Of a stretch of DNA of 64,000 bases, positions 24,963 through 34,273 are shown in pieces. Numbering within the stretch: the first letter of the stretch is position 1; each line of letters starts with the position of its first letter. A program made the translations under genes and the position numbers. Source of the DNA: Comamonas avium (lineage in GTDB: Bacteria > Pseudomonadota > Gammaproteobacteria > Burkholderiales > Burkholderiaceae_C); assembly GCF_014836675.1 (NCBI RefSeq), contig NZ_JACSQK010000003.1:368763-432762 (forward strand), written 5' to 3'. Below the pieces are notes generated by a model. That model did no database searches. It was not told the origin of the DNA and saw nothing but the letters and a program-made list of their open reading frames with translations.

Positions 24963-25823
24963 ATGCTAACTTTATTCCGTATTCTTTCTGTAGTGCCTTT
25001 GTGGCTGGCGCATCTGTGTGGTGCAGCCATGGGCTGGCTGGCGTGGTTGTGTTCGCCCACGTATCGGCGGCGGTTTGGCATTAACAGTGCGCAAGCAGGC
25101 TATCGTTTTTCTGAAGTGCGAGCGGCGATTGGACACGCGGGCCGCATGGTGACGGAGTTGCCACGGCTGTGGCTGAAAGAAACGCCAGTCAACGCGATGC
25201 ATGGCACCGAGGTGGTTGAACAGGCGTGGGCCAAAGGCAAGGGCATTTTGTTTTTGACACCGCATTTGGGGTGCTTTGAGCTGTCGGTGCAAGGCGCAGC
25301 CCATCGGTGGTCTGCGCAGCATGGCCCTATCACGATCTTGTACAGGCCTGCCAAGCAAGCCTGGCTGGCCGAGATGATGCTGACTGCACGCAATCGGGGC
25401 GGTATTCAGGCCGTACCCACTACGCTGGCTGGTGTGCGGCAAATGATCAAGGCCTTGCGCAAGGGCGAGGCTGTGGGCCTGCTGCCCGACCAGGTTCCAC
25501 CCCATGGACAAGGCCAATGGGCCCCGTTTTTTGGTAAAGATGCATACACGATGACGCTGGCTGCGCGCCTGGCCCTGCAAACTGGAGCTACGGTGATTTT
25601 GGTGCGTTGCGAGCGTTTGCCTGCAGGGCGGGGTTACGAACTATTTTTTGAAGGATTGCCAACGCCCTTGGCGACTCAGCTCGATGAGGCCGTTGTGCAA
25701 ATTAATCAAGCCATGGAACACACGATTCGCCAGTGCCCGACCCAGTATCTTTGGGGCTACGGGCGGTATAAACAGCCTCGACACGAAGCGCAGCCCACAT
25801 CGGCAGACAGTGGTGCCGCATGA
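24963..25823 (+). CDS. LpxL/HtrB-family lipid A acyltransferase (first of pair)
   Basis: A 286-residue inner-membrane acyltransferase that adds a secondary acyl chain to lipid A on the cytoplasmic face. An N-terminal helix (residues about 3-30) anchors it; the HX4E-type catalytic motif appears as TPHLGCFELS near residue 100, followed by YRPAKQAWL and LLPDQVPPHGQGQWAPFFG. It overlaps the next, paralogous gene by an ATGA (25820-25823), so both are translated together. The metK-LpxL-LpxL arrangement is common in beta-proteobacteria. Confidence 0.9.
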   Translation: MLTLFRILSVVPLWLAHLCGAAMGWLAWLCSPTYRRRFGINSAQAGYRFSEVRAAIGHAGRMVTELPRLWLKETPVNAMHGTEVVEQAWAKGKGILFLTPHLGCFELSVQGAAHRWSAQHGPITILYRPAKQAWLAEMMLTARNRGGIQAVPTTLAGVRQMIKALRKGEAVGLLPDQVPPHGQGQWAPFFGKDAYTMTLAARLALQTGATVILVRCERLPAGRGYELFFEGLPTPLATQLDEAVVQINQAMEHTIRQCPTQYLWGYGRYKQPRHEAQPTSADSGAA

Positions 25824-26701
25824 GCTGGAGCAAATTGGGTATTGCGTGTATGCACGGGCTGGCCAAGTTGCCACTGCCGGTGTTGCGCGGCTTGGGCCGC
25901 GTGGTGGGGCGTGTGCTGTTTGTGTTGGCTGCGCCTCGGCGCAAGATTGCACTGCGTAATCTGGAGCTGTGTTTTCCGGAGAAGACCCGGGCAGAACGTC
26001 AGGCGCTGGCCAGAGAAACGTTCGTGGTGTTCTGCCAGACCTTTTTGGACCGCAGCTGGCTGTGGTTTGGCTCTGAAGCGCTGGTGCGCAGCCGCGTGAA
26101 ATTGACCGGGGCCGTTCACGAGCTGCAGGGCGATACGCCCACCATCGTTTTTGCACCGCACTTTTACAGCATGGATGCTGGCGGTCTGGCTCTGCCGCTC
26201 AATACCGAGCGCGAGTTCACCTCCATTTTTGCCACCAACCCTGACCCCGTGCTTGATGAATGGTTCATGCAGGGGCGTCAGCGCTTTGGCAATGTACGCA
26301 TGCTCAACCGCGCCGATGGTGTCAAACCCATCATCTCAGTGCTGCGTAAAGGCGGGCTGCTGTATTTGCTGCCGGATATGGACTATGGCAAGAACGATTC
26401 CGTGTTCGTGCCTTTCTTTCATGTGGAGCAGACCGCCACCATTCCTTCGCTGTCGCGCTTTGCGCGGCTGGGCAAGGCCAAAGTGGTGGGCCTGTACAAC
26501 CGCATGACACCAGACGGTTATGTGGCGCAGATGACCCCAGCATGGGAAAACTTTCCGACGGATGACCACGTTGCCGACACGGCGCGCATGAACCGTGAAC
26601 TGGAGGCCGCCATTCGCACCATGCCAGCGCAGTACTACTGGGTGCACAAGCGTTTCAAAACGCGGCCAGAAGGCCAAGCTTCGCTCTACGGGCAAAAATA
26701 A
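25820..26701 (+). CDS. LpxL/LpxM-family lipid A acyltransferase (second of pair)
   Basis: A 293-residue paralogue of the preceding gene. It shows the family start, RKIALRNLELCFPEKTRAER near residue 37, an HX4-type motif as FAPHFYSMDAG near residue 113 and LLPDMDYGKNDSVFVPFF. The expected catalytic Glu of HX4E/D is Asp here (HFYSMD), which the family tolerates. The ATG overlaps the upstream stop. The two enzymes probably add the two secondary acyl chains of lipid A. A hairpin terminator follows at 26732. Confidence 0.9.
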   Translation: MSWSKLGIACMHGLAKLPLPVLRGLGRVVGRVLFVLAAPRRKIALRNLELCFPEKTRAERQALARETFVVFCQTFLDRSWLWFGSEALVRSRVKLTGAVHELQGDTPTIVFAPHFYSMDAGGLALPLNTEREFTSIFATNPDPVLDEWFMQGRQRFGNVRMLNRADGVKPIISVLRKGGLLYLLPDMDYGKNDSVFVPFFHVEQTATIPSLSRFARLGKAKVVGLYNRMTPDGYVAQMTPAWENFPTDDHVADTARMNRELEAAIRTMPAQYYWVHKRFKTRPEGQASLYGQK

Positions 26702-26731
26702 GAAAAAGTGTCTTCAAATCAAATAGCTATC

Positions 26732-26764
26732 AAATAGCTGCCAGCATTGGCAGCTATTTTTTTT
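26732..26764 (+). terminator. Terminator after the acyltransferase pair, related to the intergenic repeat arms
   Basis: Perfect stem AAATAGCTGCCA / TGGCAGCTATTT around GCAT, followed by a long T-run. The AGCTGCCA arm matches outer arms of the nested repeats, so it may be a shortened repeat that serves as terminator between convergent genes. Confidence 0.85.
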
Positions 26765-27668
26765 ATGGCATATCCATATCGCTGCGGGTGATCTGGCGCA
26801 CGGTATCTATCACCAGCTGTGGCATCTCATGCACCAGCCAATGACTGCCGTGTGAGATGCGCTGGATGTGCAAGTGAGCAATCCAGTCATCCAGCCCGTG
26901 CAGGAGTTCGGGGCGCAAAGCCACATCTTTCTCTCCCCAGAGGATGTGGGTGGGTACTTCAATGCGCAGCATGCTTTCGGGTAACGCCAGCTGGTGAGCG
27001 CCGGCGTCATCTCCTCGGGGAGGCACCAGCGGACTGGCGGCGTAATACGCACATGGCCCGTGCAGGCCCAGTTGCCAGTGCGCTAAGTATTGCGTGCGCA
27101 ACGCCGGGGTCAGCCAGGCGGGCCATTGGCCCTGAGCATCGCGGAAAAAATCAAACAACTTTGCCCCCTGGTTGGCCAGCAGCAGCTCGGCTGCATCGGG
27201 CCTGCGCAGATAGTGCATGTACTGGCTGGCAGCCTGCTGTGCGGGGTTGCGTTGCAGCTCACGCACAAAGCTGCCGGGGTGCGGAGCGTTGATGATGAGC
27301 AGGCGCTGCATCAGGCGTGCATGCTGGTTGGCCAAATTCCATGCCAGTGCGCCGCCCCAGTCATGGGCAATCACACAGGCTGCTGGGCGACCCGGTGTGA
27401 GCTGCTCAATCAGGGCCACCAGATCTTGCACCAAAGCCCTGGGGCGATAGTCGTCTACCGCAGTCGGCTGGCTGGAGTGGCCATAGCCACGCAGATCGGG
27501 TGCTACGCAATAGTAGTCTGTGCCCAGTGGCTCCAGCAGGCCATCCCAGATGAATGCACCCTCCGGGAAACCATGTAAAAAGACCAGCAATGGCTGGTCT
27601 GGGTGGCCGCTGCTGCGGCAGCGCAAGGTAATGCCATGCGGCAAAGTGAGTGTGCCTGTGCGAACCAT
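26763..27668 (-). CDS. Alpha/beta hydrolase, epoxide-hydrolase-like
   Basis: A 301-residue alpha/beta-hydrolase. It has the oxyanion motif FLHGFPEGAFIWDGLL, PDLRGYGHS, the nucleophile Asp in VIAHDWGGALAW near residue 110, and late acid and His residues in LWGEKDVAL and ISHGSHWLVHEMP. HGFPE plus an Asp nucleophile point to epoxide hydrolase or haloalkane/haloacetate dehalogenase. The ATG at 27668 has GGGAG upstream; an earlier ATG at 27683 lacks one. It lies downstream of engB on the same strand. The substrate is unknown. Confidence 0.87.
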   Translation of the reverse strand: MVRTGTLTLPHGITLRCRSSGHPDQPLLVFLHGFPEGAFIWDGLLEPLGTDYYCVAPDLRGYGHSSQPTAVDDYRPRALVQDLVALIEQLTPGRPAACVIAHDWGGALAWNLANQHARLMQRLLIINAPHPGSFVRELQRNPAQQAASQYMHYLRRPDAAELLLANQGAKLFDFFRDAQGQWPAWLTPALRTQYLAHWQLGLHGPCAYYAASPLVPPRGDDAGAHQLALPESMLRIEVPTHILWGEKDVALRPELLHGLDDWIAHLHIQRISHGSHWLVHEMPQLVIDTVRQITRSDMDMP

Positions 27669-27710
27669 CAAGATCTCCCGCAAAGCAGCACCTGTGTGGT
27701 GCTGTTGCGC

Positions 27711-28457
27711 TCAATCTTCAGCAGGTTTTGTGGGTGCTGGCGTCTCAGGGGCGACGGCTGCAGGCTCTGTTTTCCCTGTGTTGACACCTTCTGGGTGGCT
27801 CCAGTGCCATAGCAGCTGCGCCACATCGTCCACGCCCTGTTTTTTCAGGGCCGAGAACATGCGCACCTCGCCACCACCGGCGTTGAGCTTGGTGATGGAC
27901 AAAATCTTGGCTTGCTCGGCTCGTGTCAGCTTGTCTGCCTTGGTCAGCAAGATCAGGAACTTCAAGCCGTTTTCCACGCGCGGACGGATGGCATTGAGCA
28001 AAGCTTCATCCAGCTCCGTCAGGCCCAGGCGGGGGTCACACAGCAAAACGACCGCAGTCAGGCTTTCGCGCTGCATGAGGTAGTTCAGCATCACACGCTG
28101 CCAGCGCTCTTTGTCCGAGCGCGATACTGCGGCATAGCCGTAGCCTGGCAGGTCGGCCAGCACGGCATCTGTGACACCTTGCTTGCCCAAAGAGAACAAA
28201 TTGATGTGCTGTGTGCGGCCTGGTTTCTTGGATGCAAAAGCCAGTTGCTTTTGCTGAGTCAGTGTGTTGATGGAGGTGGATTTACCAGCGTTGGAGCGGC
28301 CTACGAAGGCAATCTCAGGCACATCCACCACAGGTAAATGGTGCAGTTGTGCTGCCGTAGTCAGGAAGCGCGCCGTGTGCATCCAGCCCATGGCGAGCTT
28401 GGGATCAATAAGGTCAGAAGTTTGACCCGAAGCAAATGCGGGAGAGTTGGTCGTCAT
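27711..28457 (-). CDS. engB: Ribosome biogenesis GTPase EngB (YsxC/YihA)
   Basis: A 248-residue cytosolic GTPase needed for large-subunit ribosome assembly. G1 is FVGRSNAGKSTSIN near residue 52, switch I lies around KPGRTQHINLF, G3 is DLPGYGYA, G4 is LTKADK. A 35-residue tail rich in Pro, Ala and Glu follows the GTPase domain and is not part of the core. Divergent from cytochrome c4, the usual arrangement in beta-proteobacteria, with a 70-bp gap. Confidence 0.95.
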   Translation of the reverse strand: MTTNSPAFASGQTSDLIDPKLAMGWMHTARFLTTAAQLHHLPVVDVPEIAFVGRSNAGKSTSINTLTQQKQLAFASKKPGRTQHINLFSLGKQGVTDAVLADLPGYGYAAVSRSDKERWQRVMLNYLMQRESLTAVVLLCDPRLGLTELDEALLNAIRPRVENGLKFLILLTKADKLTRAEQAKILSITKLNAGGGEVRMFSALKKQGVDDVAQLLWHWSHPEGVNTGKTEPAAVAPETPAPTKPAED

Positions 28458-28527
28458 GGGGGGGTATTAAGCGTTAGGGCGTCATTGTAGAATCTGGCAG
28501 TTTTGCGCACATAACCAGACCCACAAT

Positions 28528-29151
28528 ATGAAGTTGCTCGCCTCTTTGCTGACGGCTGCCGCACTGGCAGCACCCGCTCTCCCGGCCTTCGCGGCGGGCG
28601 AAACACCAGCCAAGCCTGATCTTGTTAAGGGTCAGGCCAGTTTTGAAGCTGTTTGCGCAGCTTGTCACGGTGCGGATGGCAATTCGACTATTGTCGTCAA
28701 TCCTAAATTGGCACAACAACATCCAGAGTATTTGCTCAAGCAACTCCATGATTTCAAGGACGACAAGCGTGTCGACCCCGTCATGAAGGGCCCCGCGATG
28801 ATGTTGTCCGAAGAGGAAATGACCAACATTACCGCTTGGCTGGCCAAACAGCCCGCTAAAAACGGCTTTGCAACCGACAAGCAATTGGTGGTATTGGGAG
28901 AGCGCATCTACCGTGGTGGCATCCCTGATCGTAAAATTGCAGCCTGTGTCAGTTGCCACAGCCCGAACGGCGCAGGCATTCCGGCGCAGTACCCCCGCCT
29001 GTCTGGGCAGCATGCCGACTACACCGCCAAGCAGCTGAATGCTTTCCGTGATGGAACGCGTGGCAACAACATCCAAATGCGCGATGTAGCAGCCAAGCTG
29101 AACGATCGTGAAGTCAAGGCCGTTGCAGACTACATTGCTGGCTTGCGTTAA
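28528..29151 (+). CDS. Cytochrome c4 (diheme, periplasmic)
   Basis: A 207-residue secreted diheme cytochrome that carries electrons to terminal oxidases. The signal peptide ends at about residue 22 (AFA). Two heme-binding sites are present, CAACH at residues 43-47 and CVSCH at 140-144, in two homologous domains, each with a later Met ligand candidate. It is followed by resB and resC, which assemble c-type cytochromes, and is divergent from engB. A strong terminator separates it from resB. Confidence 0.95.
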   Translation: MKLLASLLTAAALAAPALPAFAAGETPAKPDLVKGQASFEAVCAACHGADGNSTIVVNPKLAQQHPEYLLKQLHDFKDDKRVDPVMKGPAMMLSEEEMTNITAWLAKQPAKNGFATDKQLVVLGERIYRGGIPDRKIAACVSCHSPNGAGIPAQYPRLSGQHADYTAKQLNAFRDGTRGNNIQMRDVAAKLNDREVKAVADYIAGLR

Positions 29152-29201
29152 ATCAAGTTTTCCGCGCTTAAACGCGGAACTTGCCGCCCATAACAAACCC
29201 T

Positions 29202-29245
29202 AAAAAAGGCGGGTCCATCAAGTTGTGATGGCCCGCCTTTTTTTT
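29202..29245 (+). terminator. Terminator between cytochrome c4 and resB
   Basis: Long near-perfect hairpin AAAAAAGGCGGG...CCATCA with its complement around AGTTG, ending in a run of eight Ts. A second small palindrome TTCCGCG-CTTAAA-CGCGGAA at 29159-29178 follows the c4 stop. Confidence 0.9.
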
Positions 29246-29270
29246 ATTTCGGGCCCTGAGTCTTTTTTCC

Positions 29271-31439
29271 ATGTCTGATACCTCTTCTGGCAAGCCCCAT
29301 GAAGTCGAGCGCCCGCAACTGATGCGGTCGGTGCTCGAGTTGCTGGCTTCCATGCGTTTTGCGATTTCGCTGCTGACCGTCATTTGCATTGCTTCGGTCA
29401 TTGGTACGGTCTTAAAGCAGCACGAACCTTCGGTGAACTATGTCAACCAGTTTGGTCCATTCTGGGCAGAGCTGTTTGCGGCACTCAAGCTCAGTGCGGT
29501 CTACAGCGCCTGGTGGTTTTTGCTGATTTTGGCGTTTCTGGTGATCAGCACCAGTTTGTGCCTGATTCGCCATACACCCAAGTATTTGGCTGATCTGCGT
29601 AACTACAAAGAAAACATCCGCGAGCAAAGCTTGCAGGCTTTCCACCACAAGGCTCAGGCACAGCTGGCAGAAACACCGCAGGCAGCGGCGCAGCGCATTG
29701 GCGGCATCTTGACGCGCAGTGGCTGGAAAGTGAAGCTGCAAGAGCGTGAGACGGCGAATGGCAAGGGGTACATGCTGGCGGCCAAGGCGGGCGCTGCCCA
29801 CAAGATTGGCTACATGGCAGCCCACGCGGCCATTGTGCTGATCTGTATTGGGGGCTTGCTCGATGGTGATCTGGTGGTGCGTGCCCAGATGTGGCTGGGC
29901 GGCAAGACGCCTTACACAGGGGGTGGCCGTATTTCGGATGTGCCCCAGGAGCACCGTCTTTCGCTGCGCAACCCTACCTTCCGTGGCAATTTGATGGTGG
30001 CAGAAGGCACGCAAGCGGGCACAGCCATCTTGAACCAGTCAGATGGCGTGCTGCTGCAGGAGCTGCCGTTTTCCGTAGAGTTGAAAAAGTTCATCGTGGA
30101 GTACTACGACACGGGCATGCCCAAGCTGTTTGCCAGTGACGTGATCATTCACGACAAGGAAACGGGCGAGCAGATTGAGCAGCGGATCAAGGTCAACCAC
30201 CCGGCCAATTACAAAGGCATTGAGATTTACCAGTCCAGCTTCGATGACGGCGGCTCTACGGTCAAACTGCGCGCAGTGCCGTTTGTTGAAAATGGCGAGA
30301 CCTTTGAGGTCACGGGCCAGATTGGTGGCACAACGCAGCTGCTGCGTGGAGGCTCCAGCAAGCCAGAAGATGTGCTGACGCTGGAGTTCACAGAACTGCG
30401 CACCATCAATGTCGAAAACTTTGGCGCGGCCAAGTCGCCCGGCGCTGAGGTGGATGTGCGCAAGGTGGACTTGCGCAGCTCGGTGGAGTCCCGTCTGGGT
30501 GGTGGGCACAAGACCGTCACCGATAAAAAACTGCGCAACATTGGCCCCAGCATTGGCTACAAGTTGCGGGATGCATCGGGTCAGGCCCGCGAGTTCCAGA
30601 ACTACATGAGCCCCGTGGACTTTGGCGATGGTGTGCCCATGTTCCTGCTGGGCGTGCGTGATACACCGGCTGAGGCCTTCCGCTACCTGCGTGTGCCTGC
30701 GGATGACCAGGGCAGTATTCAAGGGTTTTTGCGCCTGCGCGCAGCCTTGAACAACCCAGCGATGCGTCAAGAGGCGGTGCGCCGCTATGCCCTGCAAGCG
30801 GTGGCTGCAGACCGCGCAGATCTGCGCGAAGCGCTGGGCCAGTCGGCATTGCGCGCTGTAGGTTTGTTTGCAGGCTCAGGTAACTCAGAAGGTAAGCCCG
30901 ACGGTGGCTTGCAGGCCATTAGCCAATTCATGGAAACCAATGTGCCAGAGGCTGAGCGTGAGCGCGCCAGTGAGGTGCTGATTCGTATTTTGAATGGCGT
31001 GTTGTTCGATCTGGCACAGCTGAGCCGTGAAAAAGCGGGACTCAAACCACTGGAACCCGGCGAGCAGACACTGGCCTTCATGACGCAATCGGTGTTCTCG
31101 CTCAGCGATGCACAGTTCTATCCGGCCCCCATGACGTTCATGATGGAAGACTTCACGCAGGTGCAAGCCAGCGTCTTCCAGGTGGCGCGTGCACCGGGTA
31201 AAAAGATTGTGTATCTGGGCTGTCTGTTCCTGATCATTGGCGTATTTGCCATGCTGTATGTGCGCGACCGCCGCCTGTGGGTGTGGCTGACTGCGCAAGG
31301 TGATGCAGCGGCCCGAGCAACCATGGCGCTGTCATCCAATCGCAAGATCATGGACACTGACCGCGAGTTTGAGAATTTGACTGAGAAATTGCTGGCCGCA
31401 CCTGCGGCACAGCCATCCCCCACGGAGCGTTCTGTATGA
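29271..31439 (+). CDS. resB: Cytochrome c biogenesis protein ResB (Ccs1)
   Basis: A 722-residue inner-membrane component of System II cytochrome c maturation, which with ResC moves heme to the periplasm and keeps the apocytochrome reduced. It has three N-terminal helices (LLASMRFAISLLTVICIASV near residue 25, WWFLLILAFLVISTSLCL, and the AHAAIVLICIGGLLDG helix), a large periplasmic domain and a C-terminal helix at IVYLGCLFLIIGVFAMLYV near residue 650. The stop overlaps the ResC start (ATGA at 31436-31439). Length is typical of beta-proteobacterial ResB. Confidence 0.95.
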   Translation: MSDTSSGKPHEVERPQLMRSVLELLASMRFAISLLTVICIASVIGTVLKQHEPSVNYVNQFGPFWAELFAALKLSAVYSAWWFLLILAFLVISTSLCLIRHTPKYLADLRNYKENIREQSLQAFHHKAQAQLAETPQAAAQRIGGILTRSGWKVKLQERETANGKGYMLAAKAGAAHKIGYMAAHAAIVLICIGGLLDGDLVVRAQMWLGGKTPYTGGGRISDVPQEHRLSLRNPTFRGNLMVAEGTQAGTAILNQSDGVLLQELPFSVELKKFIVEYYDTGMPKLFASDVIIHDKETGEQIEQRIKVNHPANYKGIEIYQSSFDDGGSTVKLRAVPFVENGETFEVTGQIGGTTQLLRGGSSKPEDVLTLEFTELRTINVENFGAAKSPGAEVDVRKVDLRSSVESRLGGGHKTVTDKKLRNIGPSIGYKLRDASGQAREFQNYMSPVDFGDGVPMFLLGVRDTPAEAFRYLRVPADDQGSIQGFLRLRAALNNPAMRQEAVRRYALQAVAADRADLREALGQSALRAVGLFAGSGNSEGKPDGGLQAISQFMETNVPEAERERASEVLIRILNGVLFDLAQLSREKAGLKPLEPGEQTLAFMTQSVFSLSDAQFYPAPMTFMMEDFTQVQASVFQVARAPGKKIVYLGCLFLIIGVFAMLYVRDRRLWVWLTAQGDAAARATMALSSNRKIMDTDREFENLTEKLLAAPAAQPSPTERSV

Positions 31440-32773
31440 GTAGTGCAACTACTTCCACCATGACATTGAATGAAGGCTACTTTGTGCGCCGCAACTGGTT
31501 TGACTGGTTGTTTGCAGCACTGGTGGTCATGGGCGGTGTGTTTGCACTGCAGCGGTATTACGGGGCCATGGATGTCTATGAAAAAGGCATCCTGATTGGG
31601 ACCATCCCCACCATGATCTGGCTGGGCTGGTTCTGGCGGCCGCTGGCCAAGCTGATGCTGGCGGTTGCGGCCTTGTCTTTGCTGGCGATATGGCTGTACC
31701 AGGGGCCAGATGGGGTGGCGCACATTGACCGCTCAGACACGGTGTTTGGTCTTAAATACCTGCTGTCCAGCCAGTCCGCCATCTTGTGGATGAGTGTGCT
31801 GTGCTTCATGGCCACCATCTTTTACTGGATCAGCCTGTTCGCCAAGGGCGAACGCGATGCCTTTGGCACCATTGGCTCGCGCATCACCTGGGTGGCAATC
31901 ACGCTGGCGCTGGTGGGCACCATGACGCGCTGGTTTGAAAGCTATTTGCTGGGCCCGGACATTGGTCACATTCCGGTGAGCAACCTGTACGAAGTGTTCG
32001 TCATGTTCATCTGGATGACGTCGCTGTTTTATCTGTACTACGAAGAGCAGTACAAGACCCGTTCGCTGGGCGGTTTTGTCATGCTGGTGGTCAGTGCCGC
32101 TGTGGGCTTTTTGCTCTGGTACACCGTGATTCGTGAAGCGCATGAAATTCAACCTCTGGTGCCTGCGCTGCAAAGCTGGTGGATGAAGGTGCACGTGCCC
32201 GCCAATTTTGTTGGCTACGGCACGTTTGCGCTGGCAGCCATGGTGGCCTTTGCCTACCTGATCAAGCAGCAAGCCCAGGAGACCAAGTGGTACAAGCTGG
32301 CACCCCTTTGGCTGCTGGGCGTGGCGCTGTGCTTTGAGCCGCTGGCATTCCGTCAAAGTCAAGAAACGGGCAGCAGCTACTGGCTGGTGTACTTTGGTAT
32401 TTCGGCGCTGATCGTGGGTGCGATTTTGGCTGCACGTAAAACCATTGCAGCACGCCTGCCTGCCTTTGAAGTTCTGGACGATGTGATGTACAAATCCATC
32501 GCCGTGGGCTTTGCCTTCTTTACCATTGCCACCGTGCTGGGTGCCTTGTGGGCCGCCGAAGCCTGGGGCGGTTACTGGAGCTGGGACCCCAAGGAGACCT
32601 GGGCACTGATTGTGTGGCTGAACTACGCCGCCTGGCTGCACATGCGGCTGATGAAGGGCCTGCGCGGCACGGTCTCTGCCTGGTGGGCGCTGGTGGGGCT
32701 GGCCATTACCACGTTTGCCTTCCTGGGCGTGAACATGTTCCTGTCAGGTCTGCACAGCTACGGCGAACTGTAA
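31436..32773 (+). CDS. ccsB: Cytochrome c biogenesis protein ResC (CcsB/CcsA, heme handling)
   Basis: A 445-residue polytopic inner-membrane protein with the tryptophan-rich WWD heme motif WGGYWSWDPKETWALIVW near residue 378, plus conserved His residues around VHVPANFVGYG and the final HSYGEL. It binds heme and delivers it for covalent attachment. Start overlaps resB by four bases. The pair sits downstream of cytochrome c4, a likely client. Gene naming varies (resC, ccsA, ccsB) between species. Confidence 0.95.
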   Translation: MSSATTSTMTLNEGYFVRRNWFDWLFAALVVMGGVFALQRYYGAMDVYEKGILIGTIPTMIWLGWFWRPLAKLMLAVAALSLLAIWLYQGPDGVAHIDRSDTVFGLKYLLSSQSAILWMSVLCFMATIFYWISLFAKGERDAFGTIGSRITWVAITLALVGTMTRWFESYLLGPDIGHIPVSNLYEVFVMFIWMTSLFYLYYEEQYKTRSLGGFVMLVVSAAVGFLLWYTVIREAHEIQPLVPALQSWWMKVHVPANFVGYGTFALAAMVAFAYLIKQQAQETKWYKLAPLWLLGVALCFEPLAFRQSQETGSSYWLVYFGISALIVGAILAARKTIAARLPAFEVLDDVMYKSIAVGFAFFTIATVLGALWAAEAWGGYWSWDPKETWALIVWLNYAAWLHMRLMKGLRGTVSAWWALVGLAITTFAFLGVNMFLSGLHSYGEL

Positions 32774-32784
32774 GAAGCAGCAAA

Positions 32785-32875
32785 TAAAAGAGCTGCCAGC
32801 GCTCGCGGGTATTGCATTTCAGTATCAATACATACTGAAATGCTTACTCTGCCAGCGCTGGCAGCTTTTCTTTTG
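32785..32875. repeat. Nested palindromic intergenic repeat, copy 3
   Basis: Outer arms AAAAGAGCTGCCAGCGCT and AGCGCTGGCAGCTTTT enclose a very good inner hairpin GCATTTCAGTAT / ATACTGAAATGC. It lies 12 bp after resC and is followed immediately by the second repeat type at 32905-32991. Confidence 0.8.
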
Positions 32876-32904
32876 GTAGCTGCCTGGTGCTGGCAAGCGC
32901 AAAC

Positions 32905-32991
32905 GCCGCACAGCCCATCCTTTATTCGCGTTGGAGACGAGGCGCAAAGCCACAGACAGTGCAGCCCCTTGCGGCAGGGCAAAGAAACGAC
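32905..32991 (-). repeat. Dispersed intergenic element, copy A
   Basis: Read on the minus strand, this matches the sequence at 36423-36510 with shared words GTCGT, CTTTGCC, CTGTGGCTTTGCGC and a CCAACGC/CCCACGC segment. Both copies lie right beside a nested palindromic repeat. No coding role is visible, and the rest of the 324-bp gap up to 33097 holds nothing else I can support. Confidence 0.5.
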
Positions 32992-33097
32992 GTATTCCAG
33001 CGGGTCTGAAGCCAGGGGCCATTCATCCCAGCCTTGGTGCGTTGTTGCAGCGGATGGCTTTGCTTGGTGGGTGCTGCTTGCAGCCATCCTGCGCCGC

Positions 33098-34273
33098 TCA
33101 GGTCAGTGCGCCACGCCCATCTACGGTGAGCACGCATTCCACCACCCCGCCGTTCAGACCGCCGCGCACGCCCACCATGAGGCTGTGCAGGTTGACCGTA
33201 GGGTCGCAGTGGCCGGGAATCAGCCACAGTGCCTCGCCCAGCGCAGGCAGCCAGCCGCTGGCATTGCCGGCGGATGCATCAGGGTGCAGTACGCCGTGTT
33301 CGTCGCCACCATTGGCAAAGCGCAGCGCATGCTCGGCAGGCAGACCGTGCACAGTGGGCAGGCCAGAATCAATGGCGTGTGACTTGTGCCCGGCATCGCA
33401 CACTGCGTGCGTGGCGCTGACCGACATCACCTGCGTTTTGACGAACAGCGCATGCTCAAACACGGGCTGTGCGGGGTCGCGCTCGTTGGCTGCGTAATCG
33501 GCATCCATGAACAGAAACGAGCCAGTCTGCAACTCGCCATACACGCCGCTGGCCGCTTCGTGGATGAAGGTGCCTGTACCAGCACCGGTGACCAGGGGGA
33601 TGTGCAGGCCTGCTGCATCGAATGCACGGCGCGTGGTGGCAATGTGCTGCAAGGCCTGAGCGATGGCCGCCTGACGTGCAGCCGCTGTGCGCATGTGCTG
33701 GGCTGCGCCGTGGTAGGCCTGCAAACCCGCAAACAGCAGCGTGGGCTGGGCATGCACCGCCTGTGCCAGGCGTACGGCAGCCGGGCCGGGCTCTGCACCG
33801 CAGCGGTTTTGCCCGACGTTAATTTCCACCATCACATCGATGCTGGCAGGGGCTGCCCCGGCGGCCTGCATGGCGTGGGCCAGACGCGCAATGCCTTCAA
33901 GGCTGTCTACCGCCAGTGCCAGACGGCCCCCCTGCGCATGCAGCTGCTGGCTGAGCTGGGCCACGCGCGCCAGTTTGGCAGGGGCAATGACTTCGTTGCT
34001 GATGTAGATGTTGCGGATGCCGCCTGCCGCCAGCGCCTGGGCTTCACTGGTCTTTTGCACGCAGTGCCCGTGGGCACCGGCCTGCTCTAGCCAGTGCGCA
34101 ATCTGCACGCTTTTGTGCAGCTTGGCATGCGGGCGCCACAGCAGCTGGTGCTGCTGCGCAAAGCCCGCCATGCGCGCCATGTTGCGCTCCATGGCATCCA
34201 GATCAATGACCAGAGTGGGTGTATCAATCAGCGCAGCGCTTTGGCCCACAAGGGCGGTGAGGGTGCAAGACAT
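33098..34273 (-). CDS. DSD1-family PLP enzyme, D-threonine aldolase-like
   Basis: A 391-residue fold-III PLP enzyme, with an alanine-racemase-like N-terminal barrel and the C-terminal metal-binding domain of D-threonine aldolase / D-serine dehydratase. The PLP Lys is in LWRPHAKLHKSVQIAHW near residue 50. The metal-site pair appears late as GDEHGVLHPD and PGHCDPTVNLH, as in DSD1 proteins. It likely cleaves D-beta-hydroxy amino acids. The ATG at 34273 gives the family start MSCTLTAL; an upstream extension is not supported. It fits the amino-acid catabolic theme of the next 10 kb but stands alone on its strand. Confidence 0.87.
   Translation of the reverse strand: MSCTLTALVGQSAALIDTPTLVIDLDAMERNMARMAGFAQQHQLLWRPHAKLHKSVQIAHWLEQAGAHGHCVQKTSEAQALAAGGIRNIYISNEVIAPAKLARVAQLSQQLHAQGGRLALAVDSLEGIARLAHAMQAAGAAPASIDVMVEINVGQNRCGAEPGPAAVRLAQAVHAQPTLLFAGLQAYHGAAQHMRTAAARQAAIAQALQHIATTRRAFDAAGLHIPLVTGAGTGTFIHEAASGVYGELQTGSFLFMDADYAANERDPAQPVFEHALFVKTQVMSVSATHAVCDAGHKSHAIDSGLPTVHGLPAEHALRFANGGDEHGVLHPDASAGNASGWLPALGEALWLIPGHCDPTVNLHSLMVGVRGGLNGGVVECVLTVDGRGALT

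Noticed and set aside
26331..26543. Minus-strand frames inside the second acyltransferase gene
   Set aside because: Fully contained antisense to a clear LpxL-family gene.
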